Of a stretch of 23,359 bases of DNA, positions 1-5,591 are shown in pieces. Position 1 is the first letter of the stretch; each line of letters opens with the position of its first letter. A model generated the notes under the pieces. The model saw only the letters and a program-made list of their open reading frames with translations, did not search any database and was not told where the DNA came from. The translations under genes were made by a program, and so were the position numbers. The DNA comes from JAZGDL01 sp036477795. Lineage in GTDB: Bacteria; Planctomycetota; Phycisphaerae; UBA1845. The DNA lies in NCBI GenBank assembly GCA_036477795.1, contig JAZGDL010000356.1, positions 1 through 23,359 on the forward strand, written 5' to 3'.

Positions 1-335
1 AAAAGCGCGCGGACCGAACAACTGTCGATCGCCGAAGTCGACCAGTCGATTTCGTCGGCGACCCCCAACTCGTCGAGCAACGCGTGCCAGATTTTTTGCC
101 ACACCCCCACTACCTGCCAGTCGCGCAAACGACGCCAACAGGTCATTCCGCTGCCACAACCCATCTCTTGCGGCAGGTATTCCTACGGCGTGCCGGTCTT
201 GAGCACGAACAAAATACCCGTCAGCGCCGCGCGGTCTGGAATACGCGGCCGTCCGCCTTCTGGTTTGGGCGGCTCCGGTGGAATGTGTGGTTTGATGCGT
301 TCCCATAATTCGTCCGTGAGTAGGGGCTTGGCCAT
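1..335 (-). pseudogene. IS5-family (DUF4096-type) transposase, interrupted and cut by window edge
   Basis: The minus-strand reading starts at an ATG at 333-335 (MAKPLLTDELW...), preceded by a GGAGGA ribosome binding site about 8 bases upstream. The protein begins with the N-terminal helix-turn-helix region of IS5-type transposases: LTDELWERI, then GGRPRIPDRAALTGILFVLKTGTP. The family normally continues GTPWEYLP. Here the Trp codon is TAG (183-185), and the same frame then reads on with EYLPQEMGCGSGMTCWRRLRDW, GVWQKIWHALLDELG and IDWSTSAIDSCSVRA up to base 1. A single TGG-to-TAG change therefore explains the break, with no frameshift. The catalytic DDE region mostly lies beyond the window. The element is probably immobile unless complemented in trans or unless the stop is read through. 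Its outer end probably lies near 400-415. Confidence 0.85.
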
Positions 336-433
336 AATCGTGTCCTCCATGACATTGCGCCACACTAGATATCGGCCAAGCCACAAACCCATCAATAGGT
401 TTTGTTAGAGTGCCTAAGCCGGTATCCTCGCAA

Positions 434-476
434 ACGTCCCCGGCAGGGCTCGAACCTGCAACCTCCGGCTCCGGAA
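434..476 (-). repeat. 3' fragment of tRNA-Arg (putative att site, outer copy)
   Basis: These 43 bases match the tRNA-Arg gene region 2796-2838 at 42 positions, in the same orientation; the single mismatch is at 465 versus 2827. On the minus strand the copy contains the anticodon loop (CCG), the 3' half of the anticodon stem, the variable region, the complete T arm and the 3' acceptor strand. It lacks the D arm and the 5' acceptor strand, so it cannot be a working tRNA. A truncated 3' tRNA end downstream of an intact copy is the usual footprint of integrase-mediated insertion of a mobile element into a tRNA gene. Confidence 0.85.
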
Positions 477-582
477 CAGTGCCAGGGTCATGATACAAAG
501 GCCGCAACCTCGTTTCTGGTACTACCAGGGCGGATAGGTCTTTGCAGGTGTTGCATCGATTCTAGTGATTTGCACCCCGTTT

Positions 583-597
583 CGGGTAGACTACCCG
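583..597. promoter_or_regulatory. 15-bp palindrome, candidate operator
   Basis: CGGGTAG and CTACCCG are perfectly complementary around a single central A. The palindrome lies about 30 bases upstream of the predicted -35 region of the pentapeptide-repeat gene. Immediately to its left is another small inverted repeat (CCCG-TTT-CGGG). The site could bind a dimeric regulator of the accessory gene pair. It could also be a binding site related to integration, since it sits inside the tRNA-flanked segment. No regulator gene is present in that segment. Confidence 0.35.
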
Positions 598-626
598 GTA
601 CGTTGTGAGGCGCCGGGGCCGCAAGC

Positions 627-656
627 TCGACCGGTGGCGACGGTTTCGATTATGCT
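627..656 (+). promoter_or_regulatory. predicted promoter with -10 box six bases before the start codon
   Basis: A -10-like TATGCT lies at 651-656, and a weak -35 (TCGACC, 627-632) sits 18 bases upstream. The -10 box ends exactly six bases before the ATG at 663, which would place transcription initiation at or next to the start codon and give a leaderless mRNA. The bases between the -10 and the ATG (CGGAGC) contain a GGAG, but far too close to the ATG to act as a normal ribosome binding site. Confidence 0.35.
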
Positions 657-662
657 CGGAGC

Positions 663-1805
663 ATGTGCGCTTCAATTGAAGAGATAATAAAGAACCACAC
701 GACGCATGAGAAGTCGCTGAAGGACGAGGAATCCAAGGAGGCGTACAACGAAGAGGAGGCTCGGATAGCCTTCGGTGACGAATTCATCGACGCACTGAAA
801 GAAGTCAATAACGAATTCTGCGGTGATTGGTGGCAACTTGCGCTACTCCGAGGGAATGAGGATCGGGATCGAAGGACTCAGACGCTACCTGCGACCCGGC
901 CATTAACGCCGTGGAGAAAATTCCGCGCGAAATGCAAGGAAGAGTACATTCACCTCGAAGGAGCGAACCTCACGTATGCCCACCTGGAAAAGGCAAATCT
1001 TGTGGAAGCCCACCTTGAGCACGCGGATCTGCGGTACGCCCATCTCGAGCACGCGGATCTCTCTCATGTCCGCCTCGGGTGCGCGGCTCTTAGCGAGTGC
1101 AATTTGGACGACACCGATGTACGCTTCGCTAAAGGCTTGCTCTTTGACGGCAACCGTGTCACTGGTATCCGAATCGAGGGAAATGCACCCGATCCGTGGT
1201 CCAAGCTGCGGCGCACGTACACGGGGCCGTGGTTTTTCGTTCACCTGCTACTGCTGGCGGTATTCTTTGCCCCTTATGTGGGCAAGGCGGTGTACCTCAG
1301 CGGCAAATCGCATTTTCAACAGTGGTCGTTCGAGCAGTACCAGACCCTGGGCGAACGGTTGCCGGAGGTGGCAGCGATCCAAGAGTATCAGGCCAAGCTC
1401 GAGAAGGAGTTTCACGAAACGCACGAAGAGCGATGGGCGGTACTGATCCTTCTAGGCCTGGACCAAGGCTTCTGGGCGGTAGGGATGGCGATGGTCGTGA
1501 TCTTCTACAATCTGGTCCGTGGGTTTCTGACCCTTCGGGTGAGCGCTTTGCGGGACGCCGAAGAACGGTCCTCGACGACACCGAATCTGTGGGAGTATTA
1601 CGGATACTCCCATCCGCTGAGCAAAAAGCGCATCGTACCGACGATGAGGAAGACCAACCCGCTGAGATGGCCCACCGAGTGCATAGGCCTGTATCGTCTG
1701 CATGTTGCCGCGCGCGTATTGATGCTGGTTGCATTTGCGGCGGTGCTGTACAACACGATTTATTGGGTGGCCAAGACGAAGGTGTGGGTGCCAATCGTGC
1801 TGTGA
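663..1805 (+). CDS. Pentapeptide-repeat protein with C-terminal membrane domain
   Basis: This is a 380-residue protein. The N-terminus (1-90) is charged and Glu-rich. Residues about 97-158 hold a short pentapeptide-repeat solenoid with the A(N/D)LxxxxLE pattern (GANLTYAHLEKANLVEAHLE, then HADLRYAHLEHADLSHVRLG). The remainder is a membrane domain with predicted helices at about 190-212, 258-290 and 348-370. The loop 213-257 is polar and probably helical. Pentapeptide repeats usually mediate protein contacts or mimic nucleic acid; combined with membrane helices the protein could be a membrane-anchored sensor or effector. The TIR gene follows 80 bases downstream on the same strand, and both lie inside the tRNA-Arg-flanked segment, so a joint function is inferred. 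No enzymatic motif is visible. Start choice: no usable ribosome binding site was found, and a -10 box lies 6 bases upstream, so leaderless translation is possible. Confidence 0.85.
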   Translation: MCASIEEIIKNHTTHEKSLKDEESKEAYNEEEARIAFGDEFIDALKEVNNEFCGDWWQLALLRGNEDRDRRTQTLPATRPLTPWRKFRAKCKEEYIHLEGANLTYAHLEKANLVEAHLEHADLRYAHLEHADLSHVRLGCAALSECNLDDTDVRFAKGLLFDGNRVTGIRIEGNAPDPWSKLRRTYTGPWFFVHLLLLAVFFAPYVGKAVYLSGKSHFQQWSFEQYQTLGERLPEVAAIQEYQAKLEKEFHETHEERWAVLILLGLDQGFWAVGMAMVVIFYNLVRGFLTLRVSALRDAEERSSTTPNLWEYYGYSHPLSKKRIVPTMRKTNPLRWPTECIGLYRLHVAARVLMLVAFAAVLYNTIYWVAKTKVWVPIVL

Positions 1806-1885
1806 TGCGCTGCGCGGGCGGTCGAGCCAGTGGTGTGCCGCGGTGATCAGCGGCTGTTTGAGATTGAGAATACGAGGTTCATGCA

Positions 1886-2602
1886 ATGAAGGTATTCATC
1901 AGTTGGTCTGGAGCGCGAAGCAAAATCGTGGCGTCGGCCCTGCGCGAGTGGCTGCCCAACGTGATACAGGCCGCAGAGCCCTGGATGTCGGACAGCGACA
2001 TTGAGGCCGGTTCGCGCTGGTTTTCTGAAATATCAGGTAAGCTGAACGAGCTGCATGTGGGGATCGTGTGCGTGGTACCCGAGAACAGCCGATCTGCATG
2101 GCTGAGTTTTGAAGCTGGAGCCTTGGCCAAGGCGATCGAAGAGTCGCGTGTGTGCCCCTATCTGCTCGATATGCAAAAAGCTGACCTGGCCGGCCCGTTA
2201 TCGCAATTCCAGGCGGTTTGTGCTGATCGCGGTGGAACCTTCGATTTGCTATCCATGATCAATGGCCGTGATGAGGCGCCGGCTATTAGAGACGACGTTT
2301 TGCAAAACTCGTTTGACAAACACTGGCCGGACCTTGAACACCGTTTGCAAGCGATTGGGGAAAGGCTGGCCGGCGAGCCGGAGCCTACCGAGCGCGACCA
2401 ACGTGATATGATCCAGGAAACCCTGGGGTTGGTTCGGCAGCTTGCGCGGCAACCGACCGTCGTCGGAAGACCAACGACCTGGTTGGAAGCTCTTGCGAGT
2501 TCCATGGCACCTCAGAAGGAATTCCCCCCCAATCCGGAGCTGAAAGCATGGATAGAGCGTATATCTTTGAAGCGCGCCGAGTCAGAAAACGATCCCGGTT
2601 AA
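1886..2602 (+). CDS. Stand-alone TIR-domain protein (putative NAD-processing defence protein)
   Basis: This is a 238-residue soluble protein. The TIR fold begins at residue 1 with box 1 (MKVFISWSGARSK) and then ALREWLPNVIQ. It continues through PWMSDSDIEAGSRW to the strand GIVCVVPEN and helix SRSAWLSFEAGALAKA. In that W-x-x-F-E-x-G-A-L motif, Glu76 is at the position of the catalytic glutamate of NAD-cleaving TIR domains. VCPYLLD and DLAGPLSQFQA complete the domain by about residue 125. Residues 140-238 are charged and helical, with no domain I recognise. Bacterial TIR proteins of this kind cleave NAD or make cyclic ADP-ribose signals in anti-phage systems; that role is inferred here. A GAGG lies 8 bases before the ATG. 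The partner gene is probably the pentapeptide membrane protein upstream. Confidence 0.88.
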   Translation: MKVFISWSGARSKIVASALREWLPNVIQAAEPWMSDSDIEAGSRWFSEISGKLNELHVGIVCVVPENSRSAWLSFEAGALAKAIEESRVCPYLLDMQKADLAGPLSQFQAVCADRGGTFDLLSMINGRDEAPAIRDDVLQNSFDKHWPDLEHRLQAIGERLAGEPEPTERDQRDMIQETLGLVRQLARQPTVVGRPTTWLEALASSMAPQKEFPPNPELKAWIERISLKRAESENDPG

Positions 2603-2796
2603 CGGGCAGTATCGATCCGGGAGCTGTGCGGGTTTCCTGCTGACTCTCCTTGCCCTTGTGTGCCATCATGTGTCCCTATTCGTTACGCTGCGCACTTGGG
2701 GCAGCGGTCTTCCAGAACCGCATACCCCGCGGGCGGCTCCGCCGTCACCCACCTTCGCCCACGCCGAACCCTCCGACATTTCCCGCAGACGGTGGA

Positions 2797-2870
2797 CGTC
2801 CCCGGCAGGGCTCGAACCTGCAACCTTCGGCTCCGGAAACCGACGCGCTGTCCAGTTGCGCCACGGGGAC
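2797..2870 (-). tRNA. tRNA-Arg (anticodon CCG)
   Basis: The minus strand folds into a complete cloverleaf. The acceptor stem is GTCCCCG/CGGGGAC (7 bp), with T8 and G9 following. The D stem is GCGC/GCGC with GG in the D loop. The anticodon stem is TCGGT/GCCGA around the loop TTCCGGA, giving anticodon CCG, which reads the Arg codon CGG. The variable region is AGGTT and the T arm is GCAGG-TTCGAGC-CCTGC. The discriminator is G at 2797. CCA is not encoded (TCCA follows). A partial copy of its 3' half at 434-476 indicates that the gene has served as an integration site; the intact tRNA was kept. Confidence 0.95.
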
Positions 2871-2882
2871 ACGGAGAAACTG

Positions 2883-2910
2883 AATGTACCGCCCGCCAGT
2901 GCGCTGTCAA
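2883..2910 (-). promoter_or_regulatory. tRNA-Arg promoter
   Basis: On the minus strand a perfect -35 TTGACA (2905-2910) is followed after 16 bases by the -10-like TACATT (2883-2888). The -10 lies 12 bases before the mature tRNA 5' end. This supports the intact tRNA being native and expressed, unlike the fragment at 434-476. Confidence 0.65.
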
Positions 2911-2921
2911 CGTGGGACCGC

Positions 2922-3036
2922 TGACGATTGACGATTGGGGATTGACGATTGACGATTGCCCATTCCGGGGTCGCACATCTGCGCTTCCTCCGTCCCTTCG
3001 TCCCTTCCTCTCCCTTCGTGCCTCCGTGCCTTCGTT
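2922..3036. repeat. Composite low-complexity repeat, left copy
   Basis: A tract of irregular GATTGACGATTG units (2922-2958) is followed by an ATTCCGGGGTCGCA segment. A pyrimidine-rich tract of CCTTCGTGCCTCCG-type units then runs to about 3036. The same three-part order recurs at 4287-4418 on the other side of the transporter gene, so the transporter sits between direct copies. The units vary in spacing and have no spacer structure, so this is not a CRISPR array. Confidence 0.7.
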
Positions 3037-3051
3037 CGACTGGACCCTGCC

Positions 3052-3094
3052 ACCCGCCATCGGTTACGCTTTGGGTCCGGTTCTGTTGGCGGGT
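3052..3094 (+). promoter_or_regulatory. Possible structured leader of the transporter mRNA
   Basis: ACCCGCCA (3052-3059) and TGGCGGGT (3087-3094) form a perfect 8-bp stem, with CGG/CCG pairing possible inside. It lies about 40 bases upstream of the transporter start. A GGTTACGCT inside the loop resembles the TTATRCT promoter-like sequences before two other plus-strand genes, so the stretch may instead be promoter DNA. I do not recognise a known riboswitch class. Confidence 0.25.
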
Positions 3095-3131
3095 AAAGTC
3101 GCCGGCGTTGGTCTGGAGACAAGGGCCGAGA

Positions 3132-4295
3132 ATGACACCGTTGGAAGCCGACACTCCATCGTTTCGATTCAATCGGGCAGAGGCCGGTGGTGGGTTGGGA
3201 GACCTGGGCACGTTCGTTCCGCTGCTGGTGGGCATGGTGAGCCAGTGCGGCCTGCAGCTGGGGCCGGCCCTGTTCTGTGCAGGCCTGATGAACGTTACCA
3301 CCGGCCTGTTGTTCCGCATTCCCATGGCGGTTCAGCCGATGAAGGCCATCGCGGCGGTCGCCATCGCGGAGGGGCTGACGCAGTCGCAGATTCTGGCTGC
3401 CGGCATCCTCACCAGTGTGGTAGTACTGCTGGTGGCCGTCACCGGCCTGCTCGATCTGCTCTGCCGCGTTATCCCGCGCAGCGTCGTCCGCGGACTGCAG
3501 CTTGCCTTGGGTTTGAAGTTGCTGACGCGCGGCTTTGCCCTGATCGTGGGAACGGACGTCTGGATCGGTTGGGACAGCATCGGCCTGGGCGTGCTGTGCG
3601 CCGCGATGGTGCTGATGCTTTACTTCTCCACGCGGGTTCCCGGGGCCCTGGCGGTCTTTGCCGTGGGGTTGATTGCCCTGGTGGCCGGGGAGCCCTCGCT
3701 CCTGTCCGAAACCCGGCTGGGGATGACGTGGAACCTTCCGGACCTTGCCGATCTGGCGGATTGGCGCACGGGCCTGTTTCGTGGGGCGTTGCCGCAGATC
3801 CCGTTGACGCTGCTCAATTCGGTCATCGCAGTGTGCGCCCTGTCGTATGACCTCTTTCCTCGCCGGGCGGCGTCGCCGCGCAAGGTGGCGATCTCCGTAG
3901 CGTTGATGAACCTCCTGTGCTGTCCGTTGGGGGGGTTGCCGATGTGTCACGGCGCGGGGGGGCTGGCGGCGCAGTATCGCTTCGGGGCCCGGACGGGCGG
4001 CAGCGTGGTCATGCTGGGCGTCGCCAAGATGCTGCTGGCCCTATTGTTGGGCAGTTCCCTTCTGCTGTGGCTGGGCCATTATCCCGAATCGGGCCTCGGC
4101 GGCCTGCGGCTCTTCAGCGGGCTGGAACTGGCGATGATCTGCCGCGACCAGCGCACGCGGGTGGATTACTTCGTGATGCTGGTGACCGCGGGGGCGTGCA
4201 TGGCGGTGAACACCGCCGTCGGCTTTGTGGTGGGGTGGCTGATGGCTGCCCTGCTGCTGTGGGGCGTCTTTCGAATCGAGCCGGCAGGGGATTGA
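3132..4295 (+). CDS. MOT1-family molybdate/sulfate transporter
   Basis: This is a 387-residue polytopic inner-membrane protein with about ten hydrophobic helices. The N-terminal signature GDLGTFVP (residues 23-30) and the later P-M-C-H-G-A-G-G-L-A-A-Q-Y (from about residue 270) are the two hallmark motifs of MOT1 molybdate transporters, distant relatives of SulP carriers. There is no C-terminal STAS domain, which is normal for MOT1. The predicted role is uptake of molybdate for molybdenum cofactor, although sulfate transport cannot be excluded from sequence. The reading frame is open upstream to 2949, but that part is repeat DNA. The ATG at 3132 is preferred because it is preceded by AAGGGC and gives the normal N-terminus. 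The gene is isolated, with repeats on both sides and galE converging. Confidence 0.85.
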   Translation: MTPLEADTPSFRFNRAEAGGGLGDLGTFVPLLVGMVSQCGLQLGPALFCAGLMNVTTGLLFRIPMAVQPMKAIAAVAIAEGLTQSQILAAGILTSVVVLLVAVTGLLDLLCRVIPRSVVRGLQLALGLKLLTRGFALIVGTDVWIGWDSIGLGVLCAAMVLMLYFSTRVPGALAVFAVGLIALVAGEPSLLSETRLGMTWNLPDLADLADWRTGLFRGALPQIPLTLLNSVIAVCALSYDLFPRRAASPRKVAISVALMNLLCCPLGGLPMCHGAGGLAAQYRFGARTGGSVVMLGVAKMLLALLLGSSLLLWLGHYPESGLGGLRLFSGLELAMICRDQRTRVDYFVMLVTAGACMAVNTAVGFVVGWLMAALLLWGVFRIEPAGD

Positions 4296-4418
4296 CGATT
4301 GGTGATTGGTGATTGCGGATTGGGGATTGGGGACTGGGGATTCCGCCGTCGCAGAGTTGCACTTCCGTCGTCCCTTCGTGCCTTCGTGCCTCCGTGCCTT
4401 CTTCCCTTCGTGTCTTCC
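4287..4418. repeat. Composite low-complexity repeat, right copy
   Basis: This copy has the same architecture as 2922-3036: irregular GATTGGTGATTG/GGATTGGGG units, then ATTCCGCCGTCGCA, then CCTTCGTGCCTTCG-type units ending at the galE stop codon. It overlaps the last few codons and stop of the transporter. Part of the second module (CTCCGTGCCTTCGTGCCTTC) recurs at about 17479-17500, next to another gene remnant. Confidence 0.7.
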
Positions 4419-5405
4419 TCAACGGTCGAAGCCCTGAGGGTGGCTATGGTGCCACCGCCAGGCGGTCTCGATGATGGGCACGATGTCGGTGTACTCCGGC
4501 TTCCATCCAAGCTCGGTCTTTATTTTCGAGGGGTCGGCGAACAACGCCGGCGGATCTCCCGCACGACGCGGCGCGGTCACCGCAGGGATGTCATGCCCTG
4601 TCACCTCCCTGGCGGCGTCGATTATCTGCCGCACGCTGGTGCCTTCTCCCGTACCGATGTTGTAATGGCGGAACGTGCCGGCCTTCACCGTCTCCAGTGC
4701 GAGCACGTGGGCCGCGGCCAGATCTTCGATATGAACGTAGTCGCGCAGACAGGTGCCGTCCGGCGTGGGATAGTCGATGCCGAAGATGTTCACGTGGTCG
4801 CGCCGACCCAGCGCCACCTGCAGAACGATGGGAACAAGATGTATTTCCGGGTCGTGGTCCTCGCCGATCAACGCGTCGGCGGCCGCCCCGGCTGCATTGA
4901 AGTATCTAAGGGCGCAGCCGCCCAGACCCCAGGCCGCCGCTGAGTCACGCATCACCCACTCAATCGCCAACTTCGTTCGGCCGTAAGGGTTGATGGGATC
5001 CTTGGGATTCTCCTCGACGATGGGGCAAGCCTGCGGCACTCCGTACACCGCGCATGAAGAGCTGAAAACGAAACGCTGGATTCCGACTTGGGCCATCAAT
5101 CGCAGCAGGTGGACCGTGTTCACCACGTTGTTGTCGTAATACTTGAGGGGCAAGCGCACCGATTCACTCACGTCCAGGCAGGCGGCGAAGTGTATCACCG
5201 CGTCAAAGCCGCCGTCGCGCAAGGCCGCGCCCAGGACGGCATGATCCGCCAGATCGCCTGCCACAAAAGCGGCGCGCTCATCCACCGCCCGGCGGTGGCC
5301 CTGCGAAAGGTTGTCCAACACCACCACCCCGTGCCCGGCCTCGCACAGCGCCCGAACACAATGACTGCCGACGTATCCCGCCCCGCCCGTAACCAGCACT
5401 TTCAT
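4419..5405 (-). CDS. galE: UDP-glucose 4-epimerase
   Basis: This is a 328-residue extended short-chain dehydrogenase, close to the usual GalE length (about 330-340). It interconverts UDP-glucose and UDP-galactose for glycan and exopolysaccharide synthesis in the cytoplasm. Visible features are the NAD-binding GGAGYVGSH at residues 7-15, D31-N-L-S at the end of the second strand, IHFAA (71-75), the catalytic Ser of SSSCAVYG (about 117) and the Y141-G-R-T-K145 pair. RYFNAAGA and PTPDGTCLRDYVH are typical GalE stretches. The start at 5405 gives the canonical MKVLVTGGAGYVG. The frame extends upstream to 5501 but would add 32 non-homologous residues. No ribosome binding site is present, whereas a TATGAT box lies 6 bases before the ATG. 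The gene converges with the transporter and diverges from the secreted-protein gene. Confidence 0.95.
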   Translation of the reverse strand: MKVLVTGGAGYVGSHCVRALCEAGHGVVVLDNLSQGHRRAVDERAAFVAGDLADHAVLGAALRDGGFDAVIHFAACLDVSESVRLPLKYYDNNVVNTVHLLRLMAQVGIQRFVFSSSCAVYGVPQACPIVEENPKDPINPYGRTKLAIEWVMRDSAAAWGLGGCALRYFNAAGAAADALIGEDHDPEIHLVPIVLQVALGRRDHVNIFGIDYPTPDGTCLRDYVHIEDLAAAHVLALETVKAGTFRHYNIGTGEGTSVRQIIDAAREVTGHDIPAVTAPRRAGDPPALFADPSKIKTELGWKPEYTDIVPIIETAWRWHHSHPQGFDR

Positions 5406-5411
5406 ACTTGA

Positions 5412-5417
5412 ATCATA
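5412..5417 (-). promoter_or_regulatory. Predicted -10 box of galE
   Basis: TATGAT on the minus strand ends six bases before the galE ATG, the same spacing as the TATGCT before the gene at 663. No good -35 is seen at 16-18 bases. With no Shine-Dalgarno sequence present, this suggests a leaderless galE transcript. A second TATATT box (about 5433-5438) lies a little further upstream and could drive a short-leader transcript instead. Confidence 0.35.
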
Positions 5418-5536
5418 CCGCCAATTCTGGTGCAATATACGCCGGTTTTCAATTGATCGGGGGTGTTCCCACAGCGAAGCAGGCGAGCTTATCGGAATCA
5501 ACGCACTCTAACAAGACAAGACGGGTGTTCCGTGCG

Positions 5537-5558
5537 TATAAATAGTCACACGCGTGTG
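5537..5558 (+). promoter_or_regulatory. Promoter -10 with adjacent 12-bp palindromic operator
   Basis: A TATAAAT box (5537-5543) is followed after 3 bases by the perfect palindrome CACACGCGTGTG (5547-5558). The palindrome therefore covers the expected transcription start of the secreted-protein gene at 5592. Position and symmetry suit a repressor operator. A strong ribosome binding site (AAGGAGGG, about 5577-5584) follows. Confidence 0.45.
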
Positions 5559-5591
5559 GACAGAGGAAGTGATGCGAAGGAGGGAGCGTAC

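Noticed and set aside
434..508. Second functional tRNA-Arg
   Set aside because: The D arm and 5' acceptor strand are absent, so no cloverleaf forms; it is only a 3' fragment.
1196..1846. 216-codon frame inside the pentapeptide gene
   Set aside because: It is an out-of-frame shadow of the membrane domain, with no recognisable features.
2603..2796. Possible integrase or other gene remnant between the TIR gene and the tRNA
   Set aside because: No recombinase motifs on either strand. A minus-strand tail ending CPKC was seen but is too short to assign.
2660..3850. 396-codon plus-strand frame running through the tRNA and into the transporter
   Set aside because: It crosses the antisense of a tRNA gene and low-complexity repeats and then shadows the transporter in another frame. 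The real transporter frame has the MOT1 motifs.
4287..4342. CRISPR-like array in the GATTG repeats
   Set aside because: Units are 6-12 bases, irregular and lack unique spacers; no cas genes are present.
5503..5516. Match of GCACTCTAACAA to the end of the IS5 element near 396-410
   Set aside because: Only 12 bases are identical, with no other IS sequence nearby; it could be coincidence or a worn footprint. Noted but not supported as an IS end.
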